Shown in pieces: positions 9,412 through 18,668 of a DNA stretch of 64,000 nt. The notes below the pieces were generated by a model. That model made no database searches and was not told the origin of the DNA. It worked only from the letters and a program-made list of their open reading frames with translations. The stretch is from positions 620,001-684,000 of the forward strand of contig NZ_NEVU01000002.1 in assembly GCF_002261355.1 (NCBI RefSeq), in the 5' to 3' direction. Source of the DNA: Bordetella genomosp. 12. GTDB lineage: Bacteria > Pseudomonadota > Gammaproteobacteria > Burkholderiales > Burkholderiaceae_B. The position numbers and the translations under genes were made by a program. The number at the start of each line of letters is the position of its first letter. Position 1 is the stretch's first letter.

Positions 9412-9437
9412 AAAAAGGATGCCTAAGCATCCTTTTT
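9412..9437. terminator. Bidirectional intrinsic terminator
   Basis: An 11-bp stem, AAAAAGGATGC / GCATCCTTTTT, around a CTAA loop, with T-runs on both strands. It lies between two convergent genes and should end both the sugar-acid operon and rpsT. Confidence 0.9.
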
Positions 9438-9503
9438 TTTGCCGCATTCCTATGCTGCTCATGTGCCCCGACGACTTGCCAGGGCCATAAGCGGCATAAC
9501 TGC

Positions 9504-9767
9504 TTAGGCGAGCGCCTTGACGGCCGCAGCCAGGCGGCTCTTGTGGCGAGCGGCCTTGTTCTTGTGGATGATGTTTTTGTCAGCCACGCGGTCGATCACG
9601 CTGCTTGCTTTGCGCAGCGTCTCGCCAGCCACAGCCTTGTCGCCGGTAGCGATGGCTTGGCGAACGCGCTTGATCGCGGTACGCAGCATCGAGCGCAGGC
9701 TGGAATTGTGCTTGTTACGCTCAACCGATTGGCGAGCGCGCTTGCGGGCTTGGGCGGTATTGGCCAT
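9504..9767 (-). CDS. rpsT: 30S ribosomal protein S20
   Basis: 87-residue lysine/arginine-rich protein beginning [14 protein letters not shown], with the family's central [17 protein letters not shown] stretch. S20 binds 16S rRNA early in assembly of the small subunit. Length is normal. It is monocistronic: a promoter lies upstream at 9805-9832 and the shared terminator lies downstream. Confidence 0.97.
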   Translation of the reverse strand: MANTAQARKRARQSVERNKHNSSLRSMLRTAIKRVRQAIATGDKAVAGETLRKASSVIDRVADKNIIHKNKAARHKSRLAAAVKALA

Positions 9768-9804
9768 GTTGCTTAAGAGTCTAGTGAATTCGGCAAAGTC
9801 AGAT

Positions 9805-9832
9805 ATTGTATCAGGCTTGCCAGATAATGCAA
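9805..9832 (-). promoter_or_regulatory. Probable sigma-70 promoter of rpsT
   Basis: Read leftwards, TTGCAT (9832-9827), a 16-bp spacer and TACAAT (9810-9805) form a good sigma-70 promoter about 40 bp from the rpsT start codon. Confidence 0.6.
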
Positions 9833-9973
9833 GTCCTTTGAGACAAAGCTGTTTTTAACCAGGCAGCAGCGCCTACATCGAGGTCTGCCGACGACGGCTT
9901 TCGTGTTTCGGGCGCTAGTGTACCTCGTCTGGGCAGGCAGGCGCAGAACGCTCACCCTGCCGGCCGGCAAGCC

Positions 9974-11005
9974 TCAGGCAACGGCCACGCTGATGGTGAC
10001 GAACCAGGGGGTCAGCCGCTTGATGGCGATGGGCATGCGCTCGCCCAAGGCGCGCAGGGCAGCCTCGGGGTCGTCCAAGGGATACATCCCCATGACGGGC
10101 AGGCCACCCGCGGCCATGGAGACGCGCAGTGTTCCATGGCGGTAGGGCCGCAGCGCCGCGATGATCTCGGCCAGCGGGCGGCCGTTGGCATTGATCCAGC
10201 CGCCTTCCCAGGCGGCTTCGGCGGCCAGTTCGCTGCGCGCGATATCCAGGCGGGCAGCGTCAAAGCGCGCGCCCATGCCCTGCGGGATACTGCCTCGCGT
10301 GCCGCCGGTCGTCTCGATATCGAGATCGCCATCCTGCGCCACGACCAGGGTGCGGCGCGCCTGCTGGCGCACCATGTAACGTTTGCCCGAGGAGCGGACC
10401 ACGCCCTCGGCGGTCTGCACCAGAAAGGGCCGGTTGGGGTCTTCGGGCGAGGTGACGGCGACCGCGCCTTCGAGCAGCATGAGGCGCCGGTAGGTGGCGG
10501 TGAATTCCAGATTGACGCGGCTGCGGGCATCGAGCAGCAATTCCGTGCCGTCGGTGAGCTGGTAGCGGCGGCGCTCGCCCGTGGCGGTGGCCGCGTCGGC
10601 GGCCACGCTGGACAGAGGGTAGAAGTCGCGCACGGCCACGAGCGCGCCCGCGCCGGCGGCGGCCGTGATGGTCAGCGCCGCGGCCAGAAACCGGCGGCGC
10701 GGCGGCGCGGGTTCGTCCTCATCGAAAGCCGGCGCCCGTGCGGTGACGATCGGGCGCGCGGGTGGCACGCTGGCGTTGCCCTGGTAGCCCAGGGGATAGG
10801 CGTCTCCCAGACGGCCGGCCATGGTGTTGCTCAGCGCCTGCGAGATTTGCTGCCAGGCGTTTTCATGCAGAGGACTGGCTTCACGCCAAGCCATGAAATT
10901 GGCGTAATCGCGCCGGGTCGCTCGGCCGGAACGCAGCAGGAGCAACCAGTCAATTACTTGGTCCGAGAGCGGCGGTATGTCGGTGGATGTCACTTCTTTT
11001 TCCAC
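9974..11005 (-). CDS. FecR-family anti-sigma/sensor protein
   Basis: 343 residues. An N-terminal cytoplasmic DUF4880-type segment (SDQVIDWLLLLRSGRATRRDYANFMAWREASP) precedes a single membrane span (after RRRF, about 107-125), a periplasmic FecR domain and a C-terminal secretin/TonB-short-N-like end (GWINANGRPLAEIIAALRPY). FecR proteins relay signals from a TonB-dependent receptor to an ECF sigma factor. Unusually, neither a FecI-type sigma gene nor a receptor gene flanks it: a terminator lies upstream and rpsT downstream. Confidence 0.85.
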   Translation of the reverse strand: MEKEVTSTDIPPLSDQVIDWLLLLRSGRATRRDYANFMAWREASPLHENAWQQISQALSNTMAGRLGDAYPLGYQGNASVPPARPIVTARAPAFDEDEPAPPRRRFLAAALTITAAAGAGALVAVRDFYPLSSVAADAATATGERRRYQLTDGTELLLDARSRVNLEFTATYRRLMLLEGAVAVTSPEDPNRPFLVQTAEGVVRSSGKRYMVRQQARRTLVVAQDGDLDIETTGGTRGSIPQGMGARFDAARLDIARSELAAEAAWEGGWINANGRPLAEIIAALRPYRHGTLRVSMAAGGLPVMGMYPLDDPEAALRALGERMPIAIKRLTPWFVTISVAVA

Positions 11006-11105
11006 GCTGGACCCCGCGGGGGCCTCAGTAACGCAGTTAATAAATAATTGTCTTTTTTACTAAACCTTACTCTAGCGTAGCAGGGTCTTCGCATTCCACC
11101 AATTG

Positions 11106-11134
11106 AAAAGACCACTATTTCTAGTGGTCTTTTT
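11106..11134. terminator. Intrinsic terminator after the cytochrome gene
   Basis: A 12-bp perfect stem, AAAAGACCACTA / TAGTGGTCTTTT, with a 4-base loop and T-tracts on both sides. It ends the leftward dehydrogenase operon and insulates fecR. Confidence 0.85.
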
Positions 11135-11178
11135 GTTATTTCGCAATAAAAGGAAATATAGTAACAGTTTCTTAGTTT

Positions 11179-11556
11179 TTACTTCAAGGTCTCAATGTAC
11201 TTGACCAGCGCCGCGCGTTTTTCGGCGTCTGCCATGCCCGAATAGGGCATGCGGGTGCCGGGCACCAGGGCCTGCGGGTTCTCCAGATACTTGTCCAGCG
11301 TCTCGGCGTTCCAGGTCAGGCCGCTGCGTTTCATCGGCCCGGAGAAGCGGAATCCCGGCACGTCGCCGGCCTTGGTGCCGTACACGCCTGCCAGGCTGGG
11401 GCCGACACCGTTTTCTCCGGCCTTGACACTGTGGCAGGCGATGCATTCCTGATAGGCCTGCTTGCCGAGGTCCATGACCTTGTCCTGGGCCCAGCTGGCC
11501 GGGCTACAGGACAACATCAGCGCCAGGGCCGTCAGGCCCGTTGATATCTTTGTCAT
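11179..11556 (-). CDS. Class I monohaem cytochrome c
   Basis: 125-residue periplasmic c-type cytochrome. The signal peptide ends near SWAQ, a single CIACH haem site follows, and the distal methionine is probably in PGTRMPYSGM. The start is set by AGGAG 7 bases upstream of the ATG. It follows the GMC dehydrogenase gene by 23 bp and should take electrons from it. The usual partner of this dehydrogenase family is a trihaem cytochrome of over 400 residues, so this compact monohaem form is notable. Confidence 0.85.
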   Translation of the reverse strand: MTKISTGLTALALMLSCSPASWAQDKVMDLGKQAYQECIACHSVKAGENGVGPSLAGVYGTKAGDVPGFRFSGPMKRSGLTWNAETLDKYLENPQALVPGTRMPYSGMADAEKRAALVKYIETLK

Positions 11557-11579
11557 TGCCAACTCCTTGAGTCCGGGGA

Positions 11580-13361
11580 TCAGGCGTGCAGCAGCGCGCC
11601 AGGATGCTTGAGATACTGGCCCTTGATCGCGTCGGCCGTGTAGTAGGCCAGCGCGCCGACCGGGCCGGTCGGGTTGTAGGCCGCGTTGTGGCCAAAGAGC
11701 GAAGCGCCGCAGATGAACAGGTTGTGGGCGTCCCAGCATTGCCCGTACTTGTTGGTCACGCTCAGGGACGGGTCGGTGCCCATGATGGTGCCGCCCGTGT
11801 TGTGCGTGCTCTGGTAGGGCACGACCGACCATGACATGCGCGCCTTGGCTTCGTTCAAATGCGTGGGATTCATTGACTTGGAGATTTCGTTGATGATCTT
11901 GGCCGCGTGCGCCGAGATCCGTTGCTCGTTCTCTTTGTAGTCAAAGGTCATGCGCATCAGGGGCTGGCCGAAGGCATTGCGATAGGTCGGATCCAGATCG
12001 AGGAAGTTGTAGCGATTGGCCATGACGCTGCCAGACGAGCCGATGCTCATGGCGCGCAAATACCATTTCTGCACCGCCTCCTTCCAGCCTTTGCCCCAGC
12101 GCGGCGTGCCCCCGGGCACGGGGTGGTATTCGATGGGCCGGCCGTGATACATGCCGCCGGTCACGGTGTAGCCCCCCACGAAGCGCGCGTCGGCCTGGGC
12201 CCGGTCGAAGTCCCAGTTGGCGTTGAAGTCGTCGATGACGGTCGACAGCCCGCCCGTGGACATAAAGGGATTGAAGATGTGCCCCTCGTCGAAGAACAGC
12301 GTCGCGCCGGCACCGGTCTGGTAGCAGTAATTGCGCCCCACCACGCCCTTGCCGGTAGCCGGGTCGTAGGGCTTGCCGATACCCGACAGAAGCATCAGAT
12401 GGACATTGTTCAGGGCGTAGGCCGACAAGATCACCAACTTGGCCGGCTGGAACACCTGCTCGCCGTTGGTGAGGTTGGTGTACTCCACACCGGTGGCCGT
12501 CTTTTTCTGCTTGTCCATGACGATCCGGGTGACCCAGGCCTGCGTGCGCAGCTCGAAGGTGGGTTGTTTCTTGGCCAGCGGGATGACGGTGATCAGCGGG
12601 CTGCCCTTGGCATTGGATTCGCAGCCGTAGCGCTCACAGAAACCGCAGTACTGGCACTGCCCGAATTCCGAACCGTCCGGATTGGTGTAGGGCTTGGAGG
12701 CATTGGAGGTCGGCATGGGGAAGGGGTGGTAGCCGGCCTTTTTGCTCGCGCCTTCGAAGAGTTCACAGGCGTAGCTGCGGTCCAGGGCGGGCAGGGGGTA
12801 GCCGCGTTTGCGTTCGGCTTCGAAGGGATTGCCGCCGGCTATTTTCTTGCCGTCCACATTGCCGGCAGTCCCCGAAATGCCCGCGACATACTCGAAGCGG
12901 TCGTAGTAGGGTTCGAGCTCGGCGTAAGTGATGCCCCAGTCGTGCACCGTCATGTCGGCGGGGATGAATTTCTTGCCGTACTTCTGTTCGTACATCGACC
13001 GGACTTTGAACTCGTGATCGGTCCAGCGCCAGGTGTGGCCGTTCCAGTGCGAGCCGGCGCCACCCAGGCCGTCGCCGGGCAGAAACGAGCCCAGGCGGCG
13101 CATGGGCAGTGCGGTTTCCTTGACGTTATTGCGTATCGTGAGCGTGTCGCGCCGGGTATCCATCATCAGGCCATGGCGCATGCTGTAGTTCAACTCATCG
13201 CGGATGTGCGGCACCGAGAAATCCTCGGCAGGGGCGCGATGCTCACCGCGCTCCAGGGCCACCACCTTCAGGCCTGCTTCGGCAAGCTCCTTGGACAGAA
13301 TGCCGCCGGTCCAGCCCATGCCGATGACCACGACGTCGACTTCGGGAAGTTTCTTGGCCAT
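11580..13361 (-). CDS. GMC oxidoreductase, FAD subunit of a membrane gluconate/sorbitol/glucose-type dehydrogenase
   Basis: 593-residue flavoprotein. The FAD-binding dinucleotide fold is VVVIGMGWTGGILSKELAEAG at the N-terminus. A C-x2-C-x2-C-x4-C cluster (CQYCGFCERYGC) matches the cysteine-rich segment that holds a 3Fe-4S centre in related FAD-glucose dehydrogenases. The C-terminal block has HNLFICGASLFGHNAAYNPT, with the catalytic His/Asn type residues. It oxidises a polyol, aldose or aldonate and feeds the respiratory chain. The gamma-subunit gene lies 9 bp upstream, and that subunit's Tat signal probably exports the folded complex. Confidence 0.87.
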   Translation of the reverse strand: MAKKLPEVDVVVIGMGWTGGILSKELAEAGLKVVALERGEHRAPAEDFSVPHIRDELNYSMRHGLMMDTRRDTLTIRNNVKETALPMRRLGSFLPGDGLGGAGSHWNGHTWRWTDHEFKVRSMYEQKYGKKFIPADMTVHDWGITYAELEPYYDRFEYVAGISGTAGNVDGKKIAGGNPFEAERKRGYPLPALDRSYACELFEGASKKAGYHPFPMPTSNASKPYTNPDGSEFGQCQYCGFCERYGCESNAKGSPLITVIPLAKKQPTFELRTQAWVTRIVMDKQKKTATGVEYTNLTNGEQVFQPAKLVILSAYALNNVHLMLLSGIGKPYDPATGKGVVGRNYCYQTGAGATLFFDEGHIFNPFMSTGGLSTVIDDFNANWDFDRAQADARFVGGYTVTGGMYHGRPIEYHPVPGGTPRWGKGWKEAVQKWYLRAMSIGSSGSVMANRYNFLDLDPTYRNAFGQPLMRMTFDYKENEQRISAHAAKIINEISKSMNPTHLNEAKARMSWSVVPYQSTHNTGGTIMGTDPSLSVTNKYGQCWDAHNLFICGASLFGHNAAYNPTGPVGALAYYTADAIKGQYLKHPGALLHA

Positions 13362-13370
13362 GTCGTCCTC

Positions 13371-14102
13371 CTACGCCAGATCGGCGATGCTCATCGGCTT
13401 GTTCGGGAAAAGCTTGTTCTTGAAGTCCACGATGTTGCGCGCATTCGTGGCCACGACGCCTGGAAAACCGATCTCTTTCCACACGGCTTTGTCGTAGTTG
13501 CCCCCATAGATGGGATCGGCGAACATGCCTTCGACGACGAGTTGATAGAGCAGATTGAAGAAGACTTTGGAGGGAGGGCCCGCGTCGAAGGCGATGCTGC
13601 CCGACTCCAGTCCTTTGAGGATCTCCTCACGCTGAGCCTCGGTGACCATGTCGAACGATTTGCCTTCGTACTTCTTGCTACAGGATGCGTTGGTTTGCAG
13701 GATGCCCGTGCGCATGAGTTCGGCGGGAGACAGCGCCAGTTGGTAGCCCTGATTGGCCGTGCCCAGTTGCCAGGGGCCTTGCATGTAGAGCCGGTCGCCC
13801 TTGCCCCAGTTGCCCGCCAGCGCGCGGTCGATGTAGGTGTTGAGTCCCAAGTCCATCCCGCTGCCGCCCAGGCCTCCTTCGGCAGGCACCATGTGCATGA
13901 CGAGCGCTTCGACGAAAGCGGCCTCATCCGGCATGAGGAACACGTACCCGGCTGGCGTGTCCTCGGCCGTCGGCGCCGGGGCGGCGGCCGCTGCGGCCTG
14001 CTGGGCCAGGCCGGCCAGCGGAAGCCCGGCACCGGCCGCAGCCGTGCCTCCGATCACCGCGCCGCGCAGGAAGACGCGGCGGCTCTCCTTGAACTCTTCC
14101 AT
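13371..14102 (-). CDS. Gluconate 2-dehydrogenase subunit 3 (gamma) family protein
   Basis: 243-residue small subunit. A twin-arginine signal (ESRRVFLRGAVIGG, residues 6-19) is followed by an alanine-rich linker and the subunit-3 domain (FLMPDEAAFVEALVMHMVPAE, and TYIDRALAGNWGKGDRLY). The start is the ATG before EEFKESRR, with GGAGAG upstream; an earlier in-frame start would bury the Tat motif. It is the first gene of the three-gene operon (gamma, FAD, cytochrome). Confidence 0.85.
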   Translation of the reverse strand: MEEFKESRRVFLRGAVIGGTAAAGAGLPLAGLAQQAAAAAAPAPTAEDTPAGYVFLMPDEAAFVEALVMHMVPAEGGLGGSGMDLGLNTYIDRALAGNWGKGDRLYMQGPWQLGTANQGYQLALSPAELMRTGILQTNASCSKKYEGKSFDMVTEAQREEILKGLESGSIAFDAGPPSKVFFNLLYQLVVEGMFADPIYGGNYDKAVWKEIGFPGVVATNARNIVDFKNKLFPNKPMSIADLA

Positions 14103-14207
14103 AAACCTCTCCGTATCGTGCTTGCTGTTATCGAGTAGACAAGTCATGACCGGCCAGCGCGCCTAGGCGAGGGCGAGTGTCAACGAAGGGGGAGATGGCA
14201 ACGCGTT

Positions 14208-14249
14208 CAGAGCACCGACACAAAGCTTTGCGACGGCCGCGGTGCTCTG
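14208..14249. repeat. Perfect 10-bp inverted repeat with nested palindrome
   Basis: CAGAGCACCG (14208-14217) is repeated inverted at 14240-14249, with the palindrome CAAAGCTTTG (14221-14230) inside. It lies about 106 bp upstream of the dehydrogenase operon and 134 bp downstream of murJ. There is no T-run, so an operator is as likely as a weak terminator. Confidence 0.5.
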
Positions 14250-14382
14250 CGGCAAGGGGCAGCGAAGGTTCAGGACTCGGACGTGACAAACACGGCGCAG
14301 CTAAAGACCCTGGATCACACTTGCACTGGCAGGACTCGGCTAGCCTAGGCTTGTTAGGCTGAATTCAAGCTGAACGATAAGA

Positions 14383-15942
14383 TCAGGAGGCCGAACGGCG
14401 CTGGAAGTCGCGCGGGCGCATGCCCAGCGCGAAAAGCATGCCGAAATAGACCGCGCCGCTGGCGGCCAGCACGCCTGCCAGCCAAGCCGCGCGCAACCAT
14501 GGCGTGTGTTGCAGCGCGATCCAGTCGATGCGCTGGTCCGCCCAGAGCAGCAGCGCGGCCAGCGCCAGCAAGGCGGGCACCAGACGCAGCACGAAACGCA
14601 GCCAGTGCCCGCCTGGCTGGTAGACGCCCCGGCGGCGTAATCCCGTCAGCAGCAGCAAGGCATTGAGGCAGGCGCCCAGGCCGATGGCCAGCGCCAGGCC
14701 AGCATGCGCCATCATCGGCACGAAGACCAGATTCATGAGTTGGGTCATGACCAGCACCAGAATCGCGATCTTCACAGGCGTGCGGATATCCTGTTTGGCA
14801 TAAAAGCCCGGGGCCAGGATCTTGACCGACAGCAGGCCGATCAGGCCCACGGCATAGGCAATGACCGCCAGCCGGGTCTGCTGTACGTCGCCGGCCTGAA
14901 AGGCGCCGTAGTGAAACAGGGTGGCCACCAGGCCGTCGGCCAACAGCATCATGCCCAGCGCCGCAGGCAAGCCCAGCAACAGCACCATGCGCAGGCCCCA
15001 GTCGAGCAGGGCGCTGTACCCGGCGTGATCCTGGCGCGCGTTGGCGGCCGATAGCGTCGGCAGCAAGACGGTGCCCAGCGCCACGCCCAACAGCGCGGTG
15101 GGGAATTCCATCAAGCGGTCGGCAAAGGACAGCCAGGTGACGCTGCCCGGAGTGAGCCAGGTGGCGATGTTGGTATTGATGAGCAGAGAAATCTGCGCGA
15201 CCGACACGCCCAGCGTGGCCGGGGCCATCTGTTTGAGGATGTGTTTGACGGTAGGGTCTGTCCAGGCCTGGCGCACGCGCAGCGTCAAGCGTGGCGTGAG
15301 GCCGAGATGGGCCAGGGCGGTCCATTGGATGACCAGTTGCGCAATGCCACCGGCCATCACCCCGATGGCCAGGGCGTAGATCGGCACGTCCAGGCGCGGA
15401 GCCAACCACACCGCCGCGGCAATCATGGACAGGTTCAGCAGCACCGGCGTGAAAGCCGGGACCGCGAATTTGCGCCAGGTATTGAGCACGCCGGAAGCAA
15501 AAGCCACCAGGGACATGCACAGAATGTAGGGGAACATCACCCGCGTCATCCAGACGGCGGCGCCGAATTCGGTGTCGCGCGCGCTGTCACGCAGGCCGCT
15601 GGCCATGGCGGTCACGATCCAGGGTGCGGCAATGATGCCTAGCGCGGTGACGGCCATCAGCGTCAGGGTCAGCACGAGCGCCACGCGGTCCAGCAGCACG
15701 CGCACACCGTCGTCGCCGTGGCGTGTGCGGGCCGTGCCCAGGATGGGCACGAAGGCCTGCGCGAAGGCGCCCTCGGCAAACAGGCGGCGCAGCAGATTGG
15801 GAATGCGGAAAGCCACCCAGAAGGCATCGGTCAGGGCGCCCGCGCCAAATGCGCGCGCGATCAGGATGTCGCGGACCAAACCAGTGATGCGCGAGAGCAG
15901 CGTAAAGCTGCTGACCGTTGCGGCCGAGCGGAACAATGCCAT
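14383..15942 (-). CDS. murJ: Lipid II flippase MurJ (MviN)
   Basis: 519-residue polytopic inner-membrane protein of the MOP superfamily that flips lipid II for peptidoglycan synthesis. The N-terminus (SRITGLVRDILIARAFGAGALTDAFWVAFRIPNLLRRLFAEGAF) is the MurJ signature, including charged residues of the central cavity. The ATG of MALFRSAATVSS is chosen; the open frame extends 15 codons further but lacks family similarity. The length is typical for 14 membrane helices. Confidence 0.95.
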   Translation of the reverse strand: MALFRSAATVSSFTLLSRITGLVRDILIARAFGAGALTDAFWVAFRIPNLLRRLFAEGAFAQAFVPILGTARTRHGDDGVRVLLDRVALVLTLTLMAVTALGIIAAPWIVTAMASGLRDSARDTEFGAAVWMTRVMFPYILCMSLVAFASGVLNTWRKFAVPAFTPVLLNLSMIAAAVWLAPRLDVPIYALAIGVMAGGIAQLVIQWTALAHLGLTPRLTLRVRQAWTDPTVKHILKQMAPATLGVSVAQISLLINTNIATWLTPGSVTWLSFADRLMEFPTALLGVALGTVLLPTLSAANARQDHAGYSALLDWGLRMVLLLGLPAALGMMLLADGLVATLFHYGAFQAGDVQQTRLAVIAYAVGLIGLLSVKILAPGFYAKQDIRTPVKIAILVLVMTQLMNLVFVPMMAHAGLALAIGLGACLNALLLLTGLRRRGVYQPGGHWLRFVLRLVPALLALAALLLWADQRIDWIALQHTPWLRAAWLAGVLAASGAVYFGMLFALGMRPRDFQRRSAS

Positions 15943-15959
15943 GGGGAAAAGCTTGAATG

Positions 15960-15989
15960 AAAAAAGCGTGCCGGTCAGGGCCGGCACGC
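15960..15989 (-). terminator. Intrinsic terminator after the SDR gene
   Basis: Read leftwards, GCGTGCCGG / CCGGCACGC forms a 9-bp stem with a 6-base loop followed by TTTTTT. It separates the SDR gene from murJ, though murJ is co-oriented. Confidence 0.8.
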
Positions 15990-16005
15990 GGGACTGCGCT
16001 GCAGT

Positions 16006-16764
16006 TTACTTCGGCGGCATGCGGATCGCGCCATCGAGGCGGATCGTTTCGCCGTTGAGCATCTCGTTGGTGACGATGCTGTAGACCAGTTTGGCGTAAT
16101 CTTCGGGCCGGCCGAGGCGGGCCGGGAAGGGAATGCTGGCCGCCAGCGAATCCTGGACTTCCTGCGGCATGCCGAAAATCATGGGCGTGCCGAAGATCCC
16201 CGGGGCGATGGTCATGCAGCGGATTCCGGTCTTGGCGAGGTCACGTGCGATGGGCAGGGTCATGCCGGCCACGCCAGCCTTGGAGGCGGCATAGGCCGCC
16301 TGGCCGATCTGGCCATCGAAGGCCGCGACCGAAGCGGTGTTGATCAGCACGCCGCGCTCGCCGCTGGGCTCGGGGGTGTTCTGGCTCATGGCTTCGGCAG
16401 CCAGGCGCATCATGTTGAAACTGCCGATCAGATTGATGGACACAACCTTCTGGAACAGGTCCAGGGGGTGGGCCCCGTTCTTGCCGACAATCTTGGCCGC
16501 CGGCGCCACGCCGGCGCAATTGACCAGGCCGAACAGCGCGCCGGCTTCCAGAGCCGCCGCCACAGCGGCTTTGCCGTCGGCTTCCTGCGTGACATCACAA
16601 TGCACGTAGCGCTGGCCCAGCTCTTTGGCCAGGGCCTGGCCCGGCTCGTCCTGCAGGTCGGCGATGATGACTTTGCCGCCGTTGGCGACCAGCATGCGGG
16701 CCGTGCCGGCGCCCAGGCCGGACGCGCCGCCCGTGACGATGAATACCTTGTTGGCGATTTCCAT
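16006..16764 (-). CDS. Short-chain dehydrogenase, probable type II 3-hydroxyacyl-CoA dehydrogenase
   Basis: 252-residue SDR. The cofactor motif is [12 protein letters not shown] (11-22), followed by NCAGVAPA and a catalytic Ser-Tyr-Lys set in [23 protein letters not shown]. The APGIFGTPM segment and overall sequence resemble HSD10/HCD2-type 3-hydroxyacyl-CoA dehydrogenases used in fatty-acid or branched-chain acyl-CoA oxidation. It is flanked by its own terminator and by adk. The exact substrate is uncertain. Confidence 0.8.
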   Translation of the reverse strand: MEIANKVFIVTGGASGLGAGTARMLVANGGKVIIADLQDEPGQALAKELGQRYVHCDVTQEADGKAAVAAALEAGALFGLVNCAGVAPAAKIVGKNGAHPLDLFQKVVSINLIGSFNMMRLAAEAMSQNTPEPSGERGVLINTASVAAFDGQIGQAAYAASKAGVAGMTLPIARDLAKTGIRCMTIAPGIFGTPMIFGMPQEVQDSLAASIPFPARLGRPEDYAKLVYSIVTNEMLNGETIRLDGAIRMPPK

Positions 16765-16816
16765 GGCAGATCTCAGAGAAGTCAGAAGCCCGGCCCGCAG
16801 TCGGCGGCGGGCAAAG

Positions 16817-16851
16817 AAAACCGGCTGCGTTCCACGGGGGAGGGCAGCCGG
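16817..16851 (-). terminator. Probable terminator after adk
   Basis: CCGGCTGC / GCAGCCGG forms an 8-bp stem around a 15-base loop, followed leftwards by a short TTTT run. It lies in the 96-bp gap between adk and the SDR gene. Confidence 0.55.
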
Positions 16852-16860
16852 CGGTTTGCC

Positions 16861-17559
<699 letters not shown>

Positions 17560-17681
17560 TTATGCCGCAATGCAGCAGTGCATGTGGGGCAGCGCCATTG
17601 GAAATAACCCTTAGATGGCGGATTGTTTGATCCGGATCCATTTCCGCCAAAAGGCTGTCTGCGGCCATGCACGGCCGGGAA

Positions 17682-18446
17682 CTACACCCCCTTGGCGTAG
17701 ATGGCGCGCACCCGCTCCAGGTCTGCGGGCGTATCGACGCCGGCAGCCGGCGCGGCCGCGCTGCGATAAACCACAATACTGTGCCCATACTCCATGGCGC
17801 GCAACTGCTCCAGCGACTCGAAACGCTCGAGCTGACCTTGCGGCAGGGTGGGGTAGCGGTGCAGAAAACCGACGCGATAGGCGTACAGACCGATATGGTG
17901 CAGGGCAGGCAGCCCGGCGGCCAGGACGCGTTCGCCGCCGGCCAGGGCGTCGCGCGCCCAAGGAATCGGCGCCCGCGAGAAGTACAGGGCGCGGTCCTGA
18001 GTGTCGCACACCACCTTGACCACATTGGGGTTGAACAGCGCCTGGGCATCGGCCAGCGGACAGGCGCAGGTGGCGATGTCGGCCGCCGGCGTGGCGGCCA
18101 GGCGCCGCGCCACGGCGTCGATGGTTTCGGGTTCGATCAGGGGTTCGTCGCCCTGCACATTGACGACGATGGCGTCATCGGCCAGGCCTAGCAATGTGAC
18201 GGCTTCGGCCAGGCGGTCGGTGCCGGTGGGGTGGTCGGCGCGCGTCATGACGGCCTGGAACCCATGCTCGGCGACCACGCGGGCGACGCGCTCATCATCG
18301 GTGGCCACGCACACCAAGGAGGCGGCGGATTGCGCCGCGCGCTCGGCCACGCGCACCACCATGGGCTTGCCGGCGATGTCGGCCAAGGGTTTGTCGGGCA
18401 GCCGGGTGGAGGCGGCGCGGGCGGGAACGAGGGCGACGAAGCTCAA
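17682..18446 (-). CDS. kdsB: 3-deoxy-manno-octulosonate cytidylyltransferase (CMP-Kdo synthetase)
   Basis: 254-residue cytosolic enzyme activating Kdo with CTP for the lipopolysaccharide core. The N-terminal nucleotide motif is [22 protein letters not shown], with ATDDERV and [11 protein letters not shown] further on. It starts 18 bp after the Trm112 gene in the lpxK-kdsB lipid A/Kdo group. Confidence 0.95.
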   Translation of the reverse strand: MSFVALVPARAASTRLPDKPLADIAGKPMVVRVAERAAQSAASLVCVATDDERVARVVAEHGFQAVMTRADHPTGTDRLAEAVTLLGLADDAIVVNVQGDEPLIEPETIDAVARRLAATPAADIATCACPLADAQALFNPNVVKVVCDTQDRALYFSRAPIPWARDALAGGERVLAAGLPALHHIGLYAYRVGFLHRYPTLPQGQLERFESLEQLRAMEYGHSIVVYRSAAAPAAGVDTPADLERVRAIYAKGV

Positions 18447-18463
18447 GGTCGTGGCTCGCGGGC

Positions 18464-18643
18464 TCAGGCGTCGGCAGCCGGATCGAGCGAGCGGGCCTCG
18501 CTTTCGAGCATGACGGGAATGCCGTCGCGCACCGGAAAGGCGAGGCGGTCTGCGTGGCAGACGAGCTCATCGTCGGCGCGCAGGGATTCGAGACGGCCCT
18601 TGCACAGCGGGCACACGAGAATGTCGAGTAGGCGGGATTCCAT
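18464..18643 (-). CDS. Trm112-family zinc-ribbon-like small protein (YcaR type)
   Basis: 59 residues, beginning [19 protein letters not shown] and containing [18 protein letters not shown], the hallmark of the Trm112/UPF0434 family. Only the first CxxC pair (C11, C14) is present, as in other bacterial members. In E. coli the homologue YcaR also lies between lpxK and kdsB. The family's role in bacteria is unclear; eukaryotic Trm112 stabilises methyltransferases. It is easily missed because of its size. Confidence 0.9.
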   Translation of the reverse strand: MESRLLDILVCPLCKGRLESLRADDELVCHADRLAFPVRDGIPVMLESEARSLDPAADA

Positions 18644-18668
18644 GATTGAATTCTAAAGCAGAACGCGC

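Noticed and set aside
11907-14138. 743-codon plus-strand frame opposite the dehydrogenase operon
   Set aside because: It is antisense to two recognised genes and has no signal, motif or ribosome-binding site.
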